Below, in pieces: positions 1 through 12,844 of a stretch of DNA of 64,000 bases. The DNA comes from Bacillota bacterium LX-D (lineage in GTDB: Bacteria > Bacillota > DUOV01 > Zhaonellaceae). The notes beneath the pieces were generated by a model that saw only the letters and a program-made list of their open reading frames with translations, was not told the origin of the DNA and ran no database searches. The stretch's first letter is position 1; every line of letters starts with the position of its first letter. The translations under genes and the position numbers were made by a program. The stretch spans positions 27,343 through 91,342 of the forward strand of contig JAVLUO010000008.1 in assembly GCA_031628995.1 (NCBI GenBank). The letters run 5' to 3'.

Positions 1-3000
1 GGCAACCTAATTTTAGAATTTATAGGTTATATACTTGGTGAGCCAAAATATTCAGTTGAGGAATGCAAGGAGAGAGATGTTACCTATGCAGCCCCGCTTA
101 GGGTTAAAGTAAGATTAATTAATAAGGAAACAGGAGAAGTTAAGGAGCAAGAGGTCTTTATGGGGGATTTTCCCTTAATGACCGAAAATGGAACTTTCAT
201 TATTAATGGGGCGGAAAGGGTAATTGTTAGTCAGTTAGTACGTTCCCCTGGCGTCTACTATAGTGAACAAGTAGATCCTAGCGGTGTAAAGTTGTATGGA
301 GCTACGGTTATTCCTAATAGGGGTGCATGGCTGGAGTTTGAAAGCGATGTAAATGAAAATCTATATGTACGGGTTGATCGCACTAGAAAAGTGCCTGCTA
401 CAGTATTGATTCGTGCCTTAGGTTATGGTACTAATGCTCAAATCTTAGAGCTTTTTGATAATGACCGGAGAATACAACTTACTTTAGAAAAAGATAATGC
501 AAACAGCGAAGAAGAGGCATTGATAGAAATTTATAAAAGGCTCAGACCCGGTGAACCCCCAACAGTTGATAGCGCTCGTTCACTATTGGAAACCTTGTTT
601 TTTGATCCAAAGCGCTATGACTTAGGAAACGTAGGACGCTATAAATTAAATAAAAAGTTAAAACACGGAATCCTCTATCGAGAAAGTGACGAGGAAGAAA
701 AAAAAGAATACATAAAATCCTTAACCAAGGAAGATATAATAGCTACACTGGCAAATTTCCTGCGCCTAATGAACGGTGAGATCAGTCCGGATGATATTGA
801 CCATTTAGGCAATCGCCGATTACGTTCAGTAGGGGAACTGCTGCAAAATCAGTTCCGCATTGGTTTGTCAAGAATGGAAAGAGTTGTTCGGGAAAGAATG
901 ACAATTCAGGATGTAGAGGTTATTACTCCCCAAGTCCTAATTAATATTCGCCCTGTAGTAGCTGCGATTAAAGAGTTCTTTGGCAGCAGCCAGCTTTCCC
1001 AATTTATGGATCAGACTAATCCTTTAGCGGAACTTACCCATAAAAGACGTTTAAGTGCCCTTGGACCTGGTGGACTTAGTAGAGAAAGAGCAGGCTTTGA
1101 GGTACGGGACGTGCACCATTCTCACTACGGAAGAATGTGTCCTATTGAAACTCCTGAAGGACCTAATATTGGTTTAATTGGTTCATTAAGTACTTATGCT
1201 AGAATTAATGAGTTCGGTTTTATAGAGACTCCTTATCGAAAGGTAGATAAGGAAAGGGGTATTGTCACAGACGAAATACATTATCTGACGGCAGATGAAG
1301 AAGAAAACTATGTTATAGCTCAGGCTAACGCTGTTTTAGATAGTGAGGGACGTTTTACAACAGCAAAAGTAAATGCAAGGCATGGCAGCGAGATTATTGT
1401 TACCTCTACAGATCGGGTGGACTTTATGGATGTTACGCCTAAACAGGTTTGGAGTATTGCTACAGCCTTAATTCCCTTCCTTGAACATGACGATGCTAAC
1501 CGAGCTTTAATGGGCGCAAACATGCAACGTCAGGCGGTACCTCTTTTGTGTACAGATTCGCCCTACGTTGGTACTGGAATGGAATGGAAATGTGCTAGGG
1601 ATTCTGGAGTCGTGATCCTCGCTAAAAATAGCGGAGTTGTTGAAAAGGTTACTGGCAATGAGATAGTTATTAGAACTGATGATCAAAAGCTGGATCGTTA
1701 TAAACTGCTAAAATTCACTCGTTCCAATCAGGGAACCTGTATTAATCAAAAACCAATTATATATAAAGGGGATAGGATTGAGGCAGGAGATGTTATTGCT
1801 GATGGGCCATCTACGGATCACGGAGAACTAGCTTTAGGTCGTAACGTATTAGTGGCATTTATGACCTGGGAAGGCTACAACTACGAAGATGCTATTTTAG
1901 TTAGTGAAAAGCTAGTTAAAGAAGATTACTTCACATCTATTCATATTGAAGAATACGAATGTGATGCCAGGGATACTAAGCTTGGACCTGAGGAAATAAC
2001 CCGAGATATCCCTAACGTTGGAGAAGAGGTGCTGAAAGATCTGGACGATCGAGGTATTATTCGGGTAGGTGCTGAAGTGCGCCCCGGAGATATTTTGGTA
2101 GGTAAAGTAACTCCGAAGGGAGAAACGGAACTGACAGCAGAGGAACGTTTGCTGCGGGCTATTTTCGGTGAAAAAGCAAGGGAAGTACGGGATACCTCTT
2201 TAAGGGTGCCTCACGGTGAGTCGGGTAAAATTGTTGATGTCAAAGTTTTCTCAAGGGAAAATGGGGACGAATTGGCACCTGGAGTCAACCAACTAGTGCG
2301 GGTTTATATAGCGCAAAAACGAAAAATATCTCAAGGAGATAAAATGGCCGGAAGACACGGTAATAAGGGTGTTATTTCTAGGATATTACCAGAACAAGAC
2401 ATGCCCTTTTTGCCAGATGGTACTCCCGTTGAAATTGTTTTAAATCCTTTAGGAGTTCCCTCTCGGATGAATATTGGACAGATTTTGGAATGCCACCTAG
2501 GCTGGGCTGCAAAAGGACTGGGCATTCGTGTGGCAACGCCTGTGTTTGATGGAGCCAGTGAGGATGATATAGTCGAAATGCTAGAGAAGGCGGGTAAGCC
2601 TACCAGCGGTAAAACAAAATTATACGATGGCCGGACAGGGGAACTATTCGATAATGAAGTAACTGTCGGTTATGTTTATATGTTGAAATTAGCTCACTTA
2701 GTAGACGATAAAATTCACGCTCGTTCTACTGGTCCATACTCCCTAGTTACTCAACAGCCTTTAGGTGGTAAAGCTCAATTTGGTGGGCAAAGATTTGGAG
2801 AAATGGAAGTTTGGGCTTTAGAGGCCTATGGCGCAGCCTATACTTTGCAGGAAATTCTTACTGTAAAATCCGACGATGTAGTAGGTAGGGTAAAAACTTA
2901 TGAAGCCATTGTCAAAGGAGAAAATATTCCCGAACCAGGTGTTCCGGAATCCTTCAAAGTACTAATTAAAGAATTGCAAAGCCTATGCTTAGATGTAAAA

Positions 3001-3285
3001 GTATTATCTGAGGAAGATAATGAAATTGAGATTAAGGAAGAGGATGACGATGTCAGCGAAACTGCTAAAGAGTTAGGCATTGACATTGGCGAGGAAGAAG
3101 ACGATGAGAAACTGCATGTAGCAAGAATACCTAAAGAAGATGACTACACAGAGGATGAAGAATCAGAAAACGAAGATGATGATGACGACATATTGCTGCA
3201 GTTAGAAAAAAAGGCAAATCCAAATGGATTAGAACAGGATAAAGATGAATTTATAGACGACGACCCATTTGAGGATGAAGACTAA
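1..3285 (+). CDS. rpoB: RNA polymerase beta subunit (5' partial)
   Basis: Beta subunit of core RNA polymerase, forming with beta' the catalytic cleft that synthesises RNA. The frame is open from base 1, so the N-terminus (roughly 55-60 residues by comparison with remembered Bacillus RpoB) lies outside; 1094 residues are visible. The rifampicin pocket at about 975-1080 reads FMDQ, THKRR and SALGPGG, keeping Asp, His and Ser where resistance changes usually occur. The [12 protein letters not shown] block near 2335 is intact. The last ~90 residues (from about 3010) are a strongly acidic Asp/Glu tail, ending FEDED. rpoC follows after 92 nt on the same strand, presumably in one transcript. Confidence 0.98.
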   Translation, partial: GNLILEFIGYILGEPKYSVEECKERDVTYAAPLRVKVRLINKETGEVKEQEVFMGDFPLMTENGTFIINGAERVIVSQLVRSPGVYYSEQVDPSGVKLYGATVIPNRGAWLEFESDVNENLYVRVDRTRKVPATVLIRALGYGTNAQILELFDNDRRIQLTLEKDNANSEEEALIEIYKRLRPGEPPTVDSARSLLETLFFDPKRYDLGNVGRYKLNKKLKHGILYRESDEEEKKEYIKSLTKEDIIATLANFLRLMNGEISPDDIDHLGNRRLRSVGELLQNQFRIGLSRMERVVRERMTIQDVEVITPQVLINIRPVVAAIKEFFGSSQLSQFMDQTNPLAELTHKRRLSALGPGGLSRERAGFEVRDVHHSHYGRMCPIETPEGPNIGLIGSLSTYARINEFGFIETPYRKVDKERGIVTDEIHYLTADEEENYVIAQANAVLDSEGRFTTAKVNARHGSEIIVTSTDRVDFMDVTPKQVWSIATALIPFLEHDDANRALMGANMQRQAVPLLCTDSPYVGTGMEWKCARDSGVVILAKNSGVVEKVTGNEIVIRTDDQKLDRYKLLKFTRSNQGTCINQKPIIYKGDRIEAGDVIADGPSTDHGELALGRNVLVAFMTWEGYNYEDAILVSEKLVKEDYFTSIHIEEYECDARDTKLGPEEITRDIPNVGEEVLKDLDDRGIIRVGAEVRPGDILVGKVTPKGETELTAEERLLRAIFGEKAREVRDTSLRVPHGESGKIVDVKVFSRENGDELAPGVNQLVRVYIAQKRKISQGDKMAGRHGNKGVISRILPEQDMPFLPDGTPVEIVLNPLGVPSRMNIGQILECHLGWAAKGLGIRVATPVFDGASEDDIVEMLEKAGKPTSGKTKLYDGRTGELFDNEVTVGYVYMLKLAHLVDDKIHARSTGPYSLVTQQPLGGKAQFGGQRFGEMEVWALEAYGAAYTLQEILTVKSDDVVGRVKTYEAIVKGENIPEPGVPESFKVLIKELQSLCLDVKVLSEEDNEIEIKEEDDDVSETAKELGIDIGEEEDDEKLHVARIPKEDDYTEDEESENEDDDDDILLQLEKKANPNGLEQDKDEFIDDDPFEDED

Positions 3286-3377
3286 TAGCCTTCGCGAATA
3301 CTGTACTTAGTTTTTAAACCAATCCTGAGCTGAGCCTATGACTTGGCTTAAAGCTAAGACGAAGGGAGAGAAGGTCT

Positions 3378-6300
3378 TTGTTGGATGTTAACAACTTTGA
3401 TCGTATGCGCATTGGTCTAGCTTCGCCGGAACAAATTCGTGCTTGGTCCAGCGGAGAGGTTAAAAAGCCTGAAACAATTAACTATCGTACGCTTAAACCT
3501 GAAAGAGATGGTTTGTTCTGCGAACGGATCTTTGGCCCAACTAGAGACTGGGAATGTCATTGTGGTAAATATAAACGGGTAAGGTATAAAGGAATTGTCT
3601 GTGATCGATGTGGAGTTGAAGTAACCCGTTCCAAAGTACGGCGGGAACGCTTAGGACATATTGAATTAGCTGCTCCTGTCTCCCACATCTGGTACTTTAA
3701 AGGAATACCCAGCCGAATGGGATTGTTATTGGATATTTCCCCTCGTTCCTTGGAAAAAGTTTTATATTTTGTTTCCTACGTAGTAACAGACCCAGGGGAT
3801 ACTCCTTTGATGAAAAAACAATTGTTATCGGAAAACGAATATCGTGAATATAGAGATAAATACGGCAGTAATTTTGATGCGGGAATGGGTGCCGAGTCAG
3901 TCAAAAAGCTTTTGGAAGAAATGAACCTTGATGAATTAGCTGCTGAATTGCGGGAAGAATTAAAAGATGCCAGCGGACAAAGAAAAGTTCGTGCCGTTCG
4001 CCGCTTAGAAGTAGTAGAGGCTTTTAAAAACTCTGGCAATAGGCCTGAATGGATGATTTTAGATGTGGTTCCTGTTATTCCTCCCGAACTGAGACCTATG
4101 GTGCAGTTAGACGGAGGTAGATTTGCCACTTCTGATTTAAATGACTTATACCGTCGAGTTATTAACCGAAATAACCGCCTTAAAAGATTGTTGGATCTAG
4201 GTGCCCCTGATATTATTGTTCGTAACGAAAAAAGGATGCTGCAAGAGGCTGTAGATGCTTTAATAGATAACGGCCGACGTGGCAGACCTGTCACCGGTCC
4301 CGGCAACCGTCCCTTAAAATCTTTAAGCGATATGCTAAAAGGAAAGCAAGGGCGCTTTAGACAGAACTTGTTAGGGAAAAGGGTAGACTATTCTGGCCGT
4401 TCCGTTATTGTAGTTGGGCCTGAATTAAGTATGCATCAGTGTGGTTTACCTAAGGAAATGGCTTTAGAACTCTTTAAACCCTTTGTCATGAAGAGGTTAG
4501 TGGATGAAGGTTACGCCCATAACATTAAAAGTGCCAAAAGAATGGTTGAAAGAGTAAGAAATGAAGTTTGGGATGTTTTGGAGGAAGTTATTAAGGAACA
4601 CCCAGTTCTTCTAAATAGGGCTCCAACCTTGCACCGCTTGGGAATTCAAGCCTTTGAACCTGTGTTGGTTGGGGGAAGGGCTTTGCAGCTTCACCCCTTA
4701 GTTTGTACAGCTTATAATGCGGACTTTGACGGTGACCAAATGGCAGTACACGTACCATTATCAGCGGAAGCTCAGGCTGAAGCAAGGCTATTGATGCTTT
4801 CCTCTAACAACATTTTGAATCCTAAAGATGGCCGCCCTGTTTCAACGCCAACGCAAGATATGGTCTTGGGCTCTTATTACTTGACCGTGGACAAGGATGG
4901 TGCTAAAGGAGAAGGAAAAATATTTAAAAACTACGAAGAAGCTTATTTAGCCTATACATTTGGAACCGTTGATTTGCATGCCAAAATTAAAGTTAAAGAT
5001 AATGGGCAGTGGCTAGAGACAACTGTGGGAAGGTTAATCTTTAATAAAGAAGTTCCTATCCCCCCTGAACTTGGCTTTTATAACGAAGAAGTAGGTAAAA
5101 AGAAATTAGGGGAAATTGTCGGACGTTGTTATAAAATTCTTGGCAATTCAGTTACTGCTAAACTATTAGATGGGATCAAAAGATTAGGATATAAATATTC
5201 CACTAAGGCAGGAATAACTATTAGTGTTCCTGACATAAAAGTTCCCGAAGCGAAAAAGGTAATTTTGGAACAAACTGAAGAACAAGTTGATAAGGTTGAA
5301 CAAATGTATCGCCGGGGATTAATTACAGAGGAAGAAAGATATCAAAAAATAACAACTATGTGGAGCAAAGCAACGGAAGACGTTACAAATTCATTAATGA
5401 CTTCTTTGGATAAATTCAATCCTGTCTATATGATGGCTAATTCTGGTGCTCGTGGTAACGTGCAGCAAATTCGTCAGTTGGCAGGAATGAGAGGCTTAAT
5501 GGCTGACCCCTCAGGAAGAATTATTGACTTGCCAATTAAAGCAAACTTTAGAGAAGGTTTGACAGTTCTAGAGTATTTTATCTCGACTCACGGAGCTAGA
5601 AAGGGTTTGGCGGATACGGCCTTAAGAACAGCTGACTCTGGTTATCTGACTCGCCGTCTGGTTGATGTAGCACAAGATGTTATAGTGCGTGAGGAAGATT
5701 GCGGAACAACGACGGGTATTATAGTTGAAGAAATAAAAGAAGGCAACGAAAAAATTGAACAGCTGTCCGAACGCATTGAGGGGAGATTTGCTTTAGAAGA
5801 TATTAAGGATCCTGCTACAGGTGAAATAATCGTAGCTGCAGATACAGAAATCAGCGAAGCGGCAGCCAAACAAGTCGTAAATGCAGGAATTAAACAGGTT
5901 AAAATCCGCTCTGTAGTAACTTGTAAAAGTAAATATGGAGTATGCGCCAAATGTTATGGCCGAAACTTAGCTACAGGTTCTTTAGTAGAAATAGGTGAAG
6001 CAGTAGGCATTATTGCTGCTCAGTCTATTGGTGAACCAGGTACCCAGTTAACCATGCGTACCTTCCACACTGGGGGTGTTGCCGGTGATGACATTACTCA
6101 AGGTTTGCCGAGGGTAGAAGAACTCTTCGAAGCTCGTAAGCCAAAAGGTCAGGCTATTATTGCTGAGGTCAGCGGTAAAGTAGAAATAACTGAAAATAAG
6201 GGCCGTCGTGAAGTTGTAATTACAACAAATGATGGAGAACGCTTTGATTATCAAATTCCCTATGGCTCGAGAATTAAAGTAGAAGAAGGTTCCATAGTGG

Positions 6301-6842
6301 AGGCAGGGGACGAATTAACGGAAGGCTCCGTTAATCCCCATGACTTATTAAAGGTAAAAGGTGTCCGTGGTGTTCAAGTTTACCTTTTGCGTGAAGTCCA
6401 ACGGGTTTATAGACTCCAAGGTGTGGATATTAATGATAAGCATATTGAAGTTATGGTTCGACAAATGCTGCGGAAAGTTAAAGTTGAGGATCCAGGAGAT
6501 ACCATGCTCTTGTCTGGCGGCTTAATAGATATGTTTGAATTTGAAGAGGAAAATGAAAAAGCAATTGCAGCAGGAGGGGAACCGGCTGTTGGTAAACCGG
6601 TGTTACTTGGTATAACTAAGGCATCTCTAGCAACGGACTCCTTCTTATCGGCAGCCTCCTTCCAGGAAACAACGAGAGTTTTAACGGAAGCAGCCATTAA
6701 AGGCAAATTAGATCCATTAATAGGATTAAAAGAAAACGTAATTATTGGTAAGTTGATTCCGGCAGGCACTGGTATGTCTAGATACCGCAATATTAGGGTC
6801 TTTAACAGTGAAACCAATAGCGAAGAAATACAAAATTCTTGA
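3378..6842 (+). CDS. rpoC: RNA polymerase beta' subunit
   Basis: Beta' subunit of RNA polymerase, carrying the catalytic magnesium site. 1154 residues, usual Firmicute length. The start is TTG, giving the standard MLDVNNF beginning, with GGGAGAGAAGG upstream as ribosome binding site. The N-terminal zinc ribbon is Cys60, Cys62, Cys75, Cys78. The universal NADFDGD motif begins at residue 447, with magnesium ligands Asp449, Asp451 and Asp453. The bridge-helix/trigger-loop region ([18 protein letters not shown]) lies near base 6020-6075. It directly follows rpoB; the 92-nt gap shows no clear terminator. Confidence 0.98.
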   Translation: MLDVNNFDRMRIGLASPEQIRAWSSGEVKKPETINYRTLKPERDGLFCERIFGPTRDWECHCGKYKRVRYKGIVCDRCGVEVTRSKVRRERLGHIELAAPVSHIWYFKGIPSRMGLLLDISPRSLEKVLYFVSYVVTDPGDTPLMKKQLLSENEYREYRDKYGSNFDAGMGAESVKKLLEEMNLDELAAELREELKDASGQRKVRAVRRLEVVEAFKNSGNRPEWMILDVVPVIPPELRPMVQLDGGRFATSDLNDLYRRVINRNNRLKRLLDLGAPDIIVRNEKRMLQEAVDALIDNGRRGRPVTGPGNRPLKSLSDMLKGKQGRFRQNLLGKRVDYSGRSVIVVGPELSMHQCGLPKEMALELFKPFVMKRLVDEGYAHNIKSAKRMVERVRNEVWDVLEEVIKEHPVLLNRAPTLHRLGIQAFEPVLVGGRALQLHPLVCTAYNADFDGDQMAVHVPLSAEAQAEARLLMLSSNNILNPKDGRPVSTPTQDMVLGSYYLTVDKDGAKGEGKIFKNYEEAYLAYTFGTVDLHAKIKVKDNGQWLETTVGRLIFNKEVPIPPELGFYNEEVGKKKLGEIVGRCYKILGNSVTAKLLDGIKRLGYKYSTKAGITISVPDIKVPEAKKVILEQTEEQVDKVEQMYRRGLITEEERYQKITTMWSKATEDVTNSLMTSLDKFNPVYMMANSGARGNVQQIRQLAGMRGLMADPSGRIIDLPIKANFREGLTVLEYFISTHGARKGLADTALRTADSGYLTRRLVDVAQDVIVREEDCGTTTGIIVEEIKEGNEKIEQLSERIEGRFALEDIKDPATGEIIVAADTEISEAAAKQVVNAGIKQVKIRSVVTCKSKYGVCAKCYGRNLATGSLVEIGEAVGIIAAQSIGEPGTQLTMRTFHTGGVAGDDITQGLPRVEELFEARKPKGQAIIAEVSGKVEITENKGRREVVITTNDGERFDYQIPYGSRIKVEEGSIVEAGDELTEGSVNPHDLLKVKGVRGVQVYLLREVQRVYRLQGVDINDKHIEVMVRQMLRKVKVEDPGDTMLLSGGLIDMFEFEEENEKAIAAGGEPAVGKPVLLGITKASLATDSFLSAASFQETTRVLTEAAIKGKLDPLIGLKENVIIGKLIPAGTGMSRYRNIRVFNSETNSEEIQNS

Positions 6843-6904
6843 CACTAATGTTGAGTAATGTTAATATGTATAAGTGTGTATTGTCAAAGGGAGGTTCTTG
6901 AAGA

Positions 6905-7156
6905 ATGCCCTATGAAAGGCTAAAAAATGCCACCAAAAAAACTATTGGTACAAAACAGACCATTAAAGCCGTTCAAAGAGGTGCTGCTTTAGTGGTGTAT
7001 ATAGCAAAAGATGCTGAACCTCGTGTCCTTGACCCTTTGGTTAAGTTGTGCCAGGAAAAAGGTCTGGAAGTAGTCATGGTAGATTCCATGTTGGAATTGG
7101 GTAAAGCATGTGGCATTGAAGTCGGTTCAGCTTCGGCTGCGGTTGTGACAGACTAA
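6905..7156 (+). CDS. ybxF: L7Ae-family K-turn RNA-binding protein (YbxF-like)
   Basis: Small 83-residue protein of the L7Ae/L30e/S12e family, which binds kink-turn RNA. The family core is visible as RGAALVVYIAKDAEPRV followed by LVKLCQEKGLEVVMV and the GKACGIEVG segment. Its place between rpoC and rpsL is the same as that of ybxF in Bacillus subtilis, where the protein is thought to contact the ribosome; the cellular role is otherwise unclear. GGGAGG lies about 10 nt before the ATG. A stable hairpin (7170-7201) separates it from rpsL. Confidence 0.9.
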   Translation: MPYERLKNATKKTIGTKQTIKAVQRGAALVVYIAKDAEPRVLDPLVKLCQEKGLEVVMVDSMLELGKACGIEVGSASAAVVTD

Positions 7157-7169
7157 GTAAAGGAAATGC

Positions 7170-7201
7170 GTGGTTGGCAATGCAAATACATTGCTAACCA
7201 C
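7170..7201 (+). promoter_or_regulatory. Hairpin in the rpsL leader
   Basis: A 13-bp stem (GTGGTTGGCAATG pairing with CATTGCTAACCAC, one G.U) with a 6-nt loop, in the 78-nt gap before rpsL. It is followed by TATACCTTTTG, a weak U-run, so it could be a partial terminator/attenuator or an mRNA-stabilising or processing hairpin at the head of the str genes. Function not shown. Confidence 0.5.
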
Positions 7202-7234
7202 TATACCTTTTGATTGAGGAAGGAGGTGGATTAG

Positions 7235-7612
7235 ATGCCGACAATTCACCAACTAGTAAGAAAAGGCAGGGAAGTTGCAGAAAAGAAATCAACAGCTCCC
7301 GCTTTAAAAGAGTCACCACAAAAAAGAGGAGTTTGCACAAGAGTCTATACTACCACACCTAAAAAGCCTAACTCAGCACTACGTAAAGTAGCTCGTGTAA
7401 GGCTCACTAATGGTATTGAAATAACAGCCTATATTCCTGGAATTGGACACAATTTACAGGAACACTCGGTGGTGTTGGTTAGAGGCGGCAGGGTTAAGGA
7501 TTTACCTGGTGTAAGATATCACATTGTTCGTGGTGCCCTTGATACGGCAGGTGTGCAAAAAAGAGAACAAGGCCGCTCTAAATATGGTGCAAAAAGAGCT
7601 AAGAAAAAATAA
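7235..7612 (+). CDS. rpsL: 30S ribosomal protein S12
   Basis: S12 of the decoding centre, 125 residues. Both streptomycin-determining lysines are wild type: Lys43 in [11 protein letters not shown] and Lys88 in GGRVKDLPG; Asp89 is the residue that is beta-methylthiolated in other bacteria. AGGAGGTGG precedes the ATG. First ribosomal gene of the str cluster rpsL-rpsG-fusA-tuf; the hairpin upstream could tune its expression relative to rpoBC. Confidence 0.98.
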   Translation: MPTIHQLVRKGREVAEKKSTAPALKESPQKRGVCTRVYTTTPKKPNSALRKVARVRLTNGIEITAYIPGIGHNLQEHSVVLVRGGRVKDLPGVRYHIVRGALDTAGVQKREQGRSKYGAKRAKKK

Positions 7613-7675
7613 TTAATTAAATAAAATAAGTAACTGTTTGAATTGAGTGCCCTTGAAAAATGGCCAGAAGAATAG

Positions 7676-8203
<528 letters not shown>

Positions 8204-8265
8204 TATTTTCAGGGGCCAGGTTTACTAAATAACGTAAACCAGTTGAAGCAGAAGGGGGGATAACT

Positions 8266-10344
8266 ATGGCAAGACAATTTTCGTTGGAAAATACGAGAAA
8301 TATAGGTATCATGGCCCATATTGATGCAGGAAAAACAACTACCACTGAACGTATTTTGTTCTATACCGGTAGAGTTCATAAAATTGGTGAAGTACACGAT
8401 GGTGCGGCTACCATGGACTGGATGGTTCAAGAACAGGAAAGAGGTATTACAATTACTTCTGCTGCGACGACTTGTAAGTGGAGAGATCATCGTATTAACA
8501 TCATTGATACGCCAGGCCACGTGGACTTTACAGTTGAAGTTGAACGTTCTTTAAGGGTGTTAGATGGTGCAGTGGCAGTTTTTTGTTCCGTAGGCGGTGT
8601 TGAGCCCCAGTCGGAAACAGTATGGCGCCAAGCTGATAAATATGGGGTACCTCGTATCGCATTTATTAATAAAATGGACCGTATGGGTGCTGACTTCTTT
8701 AGAGGAGTCAACATGATCAAGGAAAGATTAGGTGCAAACCCGGTACCGATTCAAATACCTATTGGTGCAGAAGATGGATTTAAAGGAATTGTAGATTTAG
8801 TAACCGAAACAGCAATTGTTTATACAGACGATTTAGGCACAGAGAGCGAAGAAACGGCTATACCTGATGATTTAAAAGAAATCGTTGCGGAATATCGTGA
8901 AAAACTTATTGAAGCAGTTGCTGAGTCTGATGAAGAACTAATGATGAAATACTTAGAAGGCGAAGAGCTTACTGAAGATGAAATTAGAAGGGGAATTAGA
9001 AAAGGGACATTATCCGTTAGTATGATTCCTGTACTGTGTGGTTCTGCCTTTAAAAACAAAGGGGTTCAACCTTTACTCGATGCAGTTGTGGATTATATGC
9101 CGTCACCCTTGGATGTACCTGCTATTAATGGTACAAATCCAGAAAACTGTGAGGAAGACCATCGGAGGGCTGCTGATGATGAGCCTTTCTCTGCACTAGC
9201 ATTTAAAATTATGAGTGATCCATATGTTGGAAAGTTAACATTCTTTAGGGTCTACTCTGGTACTATGAAATCTGGTTCTTACGTTTATAACTCAACTAAA
9301 GGAAAAAGAGAACGTATTGGACGGATTTTGCTAATGCATGCCAACCACAGAGAAGAAATTTCCGAAGTTATGGCTGGGGATATTGCCGCTGCAGTAGGGT
9401 TGAAAGAAACTACCACGGGTGATACGTTGTGTGACGAAGAAAAGCCGATTGTCTTGGAATCTATGGAATTCCCAGAACCGGTTATTGATGTGGCTATAGA
9501 ACCTAAAACCAAAGCGGACCAAGAGAAAATGAGCATTGCACTGCAAAAATTAGCTGAAGAAGACCCGACTTTCAAGATGCATACTGATCAAGAATCGGGG
9601 CAGACCATAATTTCCGGAATGGGTGAATTGCACCTGGATATTATTGCAGACCGTTTATTGCGTGAGTTCAAAGTTGATGCGACAGTTGGACGTCCGCAAG
9701 TTGCTTATAGGGAAACAATCAAAAGTTCGACTAAAGTTGAAGGGAAATTTGTACGCCAGTCTGGCGGCCGTGGACAATATGGCCACGTGTGGTTAGAATT
9801 AGAACCATTGGAAAGAGGTAAAGGTTACGAATTCGAAAGTAAAATTGTTGGAGGTGCTATTCCTAAGGAATATATAGCACCTGTAGACAGTGGCGTACGG
9901 GAAGCCATGGAAAACGGAGTTTTAGCGGGCTATCCTACTATCGATGTAAAGGTAACATTATATGATGGTTCATACCACGATGTAGACTCTTCAGAAATGG
10001 CATTTAAAATTGCTGGTTCCATGGGATTTAAGGCCGGTGCCAAGAAAGCTAATCCGGTGATTTTAGAACCAATTATGAAAATAGAAGTTGTTGTACCCGA
10101 TGAATATATGGGTGACGTAATTGGTGACATCAATTCAAGACGTGGACGAATTGAAGGTATGGAACCAAGATCTGGAACCCAGGTAATTAGAGGATATGTG
10201 CCTTTGGGAGAAATGTTTGGTTATGCTACTGATTTGCGTTCTCGGACTCAAGGAAGAGGCGTTTACACAATGCAGTTTTCCCACTATGATGAAGTTCCCA
10301 GAAACATTGCTGAAGAAATCATTGCAAAACGCCAGGGTGCGTAA
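8266..10344 (+). CDS. fusA: Elongation factor G
   Basis: Translocation GTPase, 692 residues. GTP-binding motifs are complete: P-loop AHIDAGKTT (residues 17-25), DTPGH (81-85) and NKMD (135-138). The switch I motif [10 protein letters not shown] is present, followed by the domain IV region with [18 protein letters not shown] precedes the ATG. Typical str-operon position between rpsG and tuf. No truncation, and nothing suggests the FusB-insensitive or mitochondrial-like variants; a second EF-G paralogue elsewhere cannot be excluded. Confidence 0.98.
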   Translation: MARQFSLENTRNIGIMAHIDAGKTTTTERILFYTGRVHKIGEVHDGAATMDWMVQEQERGITITSAATTCKWRDHRINIIDTPGHVDFTVEVERSLRVLDGAVAVFCSVGGVEPQSETVWRQADKYGVPRIAFINKMDRMGADFFRGVNMIKERLGANPVPIQIPIGAEDGFKGIVDLVTETAIVYTDDLGTESEETAIPDDLKEIVAEYREKLIEAVAESDEELMMKYLEGEELTEDEIRRGIRKGTLSVSMIPVLCGSAFKNKGVQPLLDAVVDYMPSPLDVPAINGTNPENCEEDHRRAADDEPFSALAFKIMSDPYVGKLTFFRVYSGTMKSGSYVYNSTKGKRERIGRILLMHANHREEISEVMAGDIAAAVGLKETTTGDTLCDEEKPIVLESMEFPEPVIDVAIEPKTKADQEKMSIALQKLAEEDPTFKMHTDQESGQTIISGMGELHLDIIADRLLREFKVDATVGRPQVAYRETIKSSTKVEGKFVRQSGGRGQYGHVWLELEPLERGKGYEFESKIVGGAIPKEYIAPVDSGVREAMENGVLAGYPTIDVKVTLYDGSYHDVDSSEMAFKIAGSMGFKAGAKKANPVILEPIMKIEVVVPDEYMGDVIGDINSRRGRIEGMEPRSGTQVIRGYVPLGEMFGYATDLRSRTQGRGVYTMQFSHYDEVPRNIAEEIIAKRQGA

Positions 10345-10430
10345 CTTATCTGCTTAATCTGGCGGCTATTAAATACTGCTAGATACTATACATTATAATA
10401 ATTTGATAAAATTAAGGAGGAAAGATCCTA

Positions 10431-11633
10431 ATGGCAAAGGAAAAATATGAGAGGAAGAAACCTCACGTTAACGTAGGAACCATAGGACACGTAGACCATG
10501 GTAAAACAACCTTAACAGCAGCAATTACCTTCACCTTATCAAAAGCAGGTGGAGCAGTAGCAAAAGCATATGACGAAATTGACGCTGCCCCAGAAGAAAA
10601 AGCAAGAGGAATCACCATTAACACAGCGCACGTAGAATACGAAACAGAAAAAAGACACTATGCCCACGTAGACTGTCCAGGACACGCTGACTACGTTAAA
10701 AACATGATTACCGGTGCAGCTCAAATGGACGGTGCAATCCTGGTAGTATCAGCAGCAGACGGACCAATGCCCCAAACACGGGAGCACATTTTACTATCCC
10801 GTCAAGTAGGAGTACCATACATCGTAGTATTTTTAAACAAATCAGACATGGTAGACGACGATGAACTAATGGAACTAGTAGAAATGGAAGTAAGAGAACT
10901 TCTAAATGAATACGAATTTCCTGGAGATGACACACCAATCGTTGCAGGATCAGCAGCAAAAGCATTAGAATGCGGTTGCGGTTCCAGAGACTGCGAATGG
11001 TGCGGCAAGATTTGGGAATTAATGGATCAAGTAGATGAATATATTCCAACACCGGAAAGACCGGTAGACAAACCATTCCTCATGCCTGTAGAAGACGTAT
11101 TCACCATTACCGGACGTGGAACAGTTGCTACAGGAAGAGTAGAACGTGGAACAATTAAAGTAGGGGAAGAAGTAGAAATAATTGGTTTAAATAGCGAAAC
11201 ACGCAAAACAGTAGTAACAGGGGTAGAAATGTTCCGCAAACTGTTAGATCAAGCAGAAGCAGGAGACAACATTGGAACACTATTAAGAGGTGTAGAACGT
11301 AAAGAAATTGAACGTGGTCAAGTATTAGCTAAACCTGGTTCAATTAAACCACACACCAAATTTACAGGAGAAGTATACGTCCTAACTAAAGAAGAAGGTG
11401 GAAGACATACACCGTTCTTCAACGGATACCGTCCGCAATTTTATTTCAGAACAACAGACGTAACAGGCGTAGCACACTTGCCGGAAGGTGTGGAAATGTG
11501 TATGCCGGGTGATAACGTTAAAATGGAAATAGAATTAATTACCCCAATTGCTATTGAAGAAGGCTTACGTTTTGCTATCCGTGAAGGCGGCAGAACTGTA
11601 GGAGCCGGTGTTGTTACTGGAATTAGTGAGTAG
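10431..11633 (+). CDS. tuf: Elongation factor Tu with a four-Cys insertion
   Basis: GTPase that carries aminoacyl-tRNA to the ribosome; 400 residues. GTP motifs: GHVDHGKT (19-26), DCPGH (81-85), NKSD (136-139). Between the G domain and domain II there is a short Cys cluster, Cys181, Cys183, Cys188 and Cys191 ([12 protein letters not shown]), not found in Escherichia or Bacillus EF-Tu but recalled from Peptococcaceae-type clostridia. Codon choice differs from neighbours: Asp is mostly GAC, and Val/Ala/Thr mostly end in A, until about base 11470, after which it resembles fusA. AAGGAGGAAAG is a strong ribosome binding site. A TATAAT at 10394-10399 might give tuf an extra promoter but has no good -35. 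Confidence 0.98.
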   Translation: MAKEKYERKKPHVNVGTIGHVDHGKTTLTAAITFTLSKAGGAVAKAYDEIDAAPEEKARGITINTAHVEYETEKRHYAHVDCPGHADYVKNMITGAAQMDGAILVVSAADGPMPQTREHILLSRQVGVPYIVVFLNKSDMVDDDELMELVEMEVRELLNEYEFPGDDTPIVAGSAAKALECGCGSRDCEWCGKIWELMDQVDEYIPTPERPVDKPFLMPVEDVFTITGRGTVATGRVERGTIKVGEEVEIIGLNSETRKTVVTGVEMFRKLLDQAEAGDNIGTLLRGVERKEIERGQVLAKPGSIKPHTKFTGEVYVLTKEEGGRHTPFFNGYRPQFYFRTTDVTGVAHLPEGVEMCMPGDNVKMEIELITPIAIEEGLRFAIREGGRTVGAGVVTGISE

Positions 11634-11647
11634 TAGTTCATTTTGGT

Positions 11648-11679
11648 CAGTGGCTGGGTTGGAAAATTTCCAGTCACTG
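11648..11679 (+). terminator. Hairpin after tuf (weak terminator or attenuator)
   Basis: A 10-bp stem, CAGTGGCTGG with CCAGTCACTG (one G.U), followed by GCTGTTTC. The U-run is poor, so termination is likely partial. It marks the str/S10 boundary. The rest of the 208-nt gap to rpsJ holds G-rich leader-like sequence with a smaller CTGTA/TACAG hairpin near 11733; no promoter stands out. Confidence 0.45.
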
Positions 11680-11841
11680 GCTGTTTCATGTACTAAAGCA
11701 TAAAACTCTCAACTGATACAGTAGGTGCTGTAAGGCGCTACAGGGGCGATGAGGTGGGAGGTTGCCGGTATAGCTTTGGGTTCGCCGGGTAATTTTCACT
11801 GAGAATGTCCGTTTATGATCGGGCGAAAAGGAGGAAAAATA

Positions 11842-12150
11842 ATGGCTAAACAAAAAATCAGGATTAGATTAAAAGCATTTGACCATAAGGTACTTGACCA
11901 ATCATCCCTAAAGATTGTGGAAACAGCGAAAAGAACAGGTGCAACAGTATCTGGTCCTATTCCTTTGCCAACTGAAAAAAACATTTTTACTATTCTACGT
12001 TCTCCCCACGTAAATAAAGACTCTAGAGAGCAGTTCGAGATGAGGACTCATAAAAGATTAATTGATATTTTAGAGCCCACACCTAAAACAGTTGATGCCC
12101 TAATGCGTTTAGATTTACCTGCCGGAGTAGATATTGAAATCAAACTGTAG
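11842..12150 (+). CDS. rpsJ: 30S ribosomal protein S10 (NusE)
   Basis: S10 of the 30S head, also the antitermination factor NusE; 102 residues, the usual length. The start is the ATG giving [15 protein letters not shown], preceded by AAAGGAGGAAA; an upstream in-frame ATG at 11815 would add nine residues without a ribosome binding site and is rejected. First gene of the S10 operon. The 208-nt leader before it is long enough to hold L4-type autogenous control, but no known motif is evident. Confidence 0.97.
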   Translation: MAKQKIRIRLKAFDHKVLDQSSLKIVETAKRTGATVSGPIPLPTEKNIFTILRSPHVNKDSREQFEMRTHKRLIDILEPTPKTVDALMRLDLPAGVDIEIKL

Positions 12151-12193
12151 AATTTTATTTTAAGGAATAGATTAGATATGGAGGTGCCGAAAA

Positions 12194-12820
12194 TTGACTA
12201 AAGGAATCTTAGCAAAAAAAATAGGGATGACGCAGATTTTTATGGATGGTAAAGCCGTTCCGGTTACTGTAATTGAAGCAGGTCCCTGTTACGTAATACA
12301 AAAGAAAACGGTAGAAAATGATGGTTATAATGCAATTCAAGTAGGTTTTGTTGCAAAAGAAGAAAGAAAGGTTAACAAACCTTTGAAAGGCCATTTTGCA
12401 AAGGCTAAAGTTACACCTTTTCAATATATTAAGGAATTCAAAGTAGATAATGTTGACGATTATCAAATCGGACAAGAAATTAAAGTAGATTTATTTGCTG
12501 ATGGTGATAATGTAGATGTAATTGGTACTTCTAAAGGTAAAGGATTTACTGGTACCATTAAAAGATATAATTTCCAAAGGGGTCCAATGGGTCATGGTTC
12601 AAAAAACCATAGAAGACCAGCCTCTGCAGGAGCAAAAGGTCCAGCCCGAGTGTTTAAAGGTAAAAAATCACCTGGACGTTCCGGCGGGGAAAAGGTTACT
12701 ATACAAAACTTGCAAATTGCAAAAGTTGATACTGATAGGAACTTATTGCTTATTAAAGGATCCATTCCTGGACCAAACAAAAGTATGGTAATTGTAAGAG
12801 ACGCAGTTAAAGCAAAGTAA
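12194..12820 (+). CDS. rplC: 50S ribosomal protein L3
   Basis: L3, an early 23S rRNA assembly protein near the peptidyl transferase centre; 208 residues. It begins (M)[15 protein letters not shown] from a TTG start, with ATGGAGGTG just upstream. The central extension with [10 protein letters not shown] and [15 protein letters not shown] (Gln site of methylation is not conserved by eye) is typical. It lies 43 nt after rpsJ and 24 nt before rplD. Confidence 0.97.
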   Translation: MTKGILAKKIGMTQIFMDGKAVPVTVIEAGPCYVIQKKTVENDGYNAIQVGFVAKEERKVNKPLKGHFAKAKVTPFQYIKEFKVDNVDDYQIGQEIKVDLFADGDNVDVIGTSKGKGFTGTIKRYNFQRGPMGHGSKNHRRPASAGAKGPARVFKGKKSPGRSGGEKVTIQNLQIAKVDTDRNLLLIKGSIPGPNKSMVIVRDAVKAK

Positions 12821-12844
12821 TTGGGTGGAAAGGAGGAAAGGTAA

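Noticed and set aside
3776..4306. 176-residue minus-strand frame opposite rpoC
   Set aside because: Antisense to the most conserved part of rpoC with no start signals.
10708..11076. 122-residue minus-strand frame opposite tuf
   Set aside because: Shadow produced by the A-ending codons of tuf, which remove stops on the other strand.
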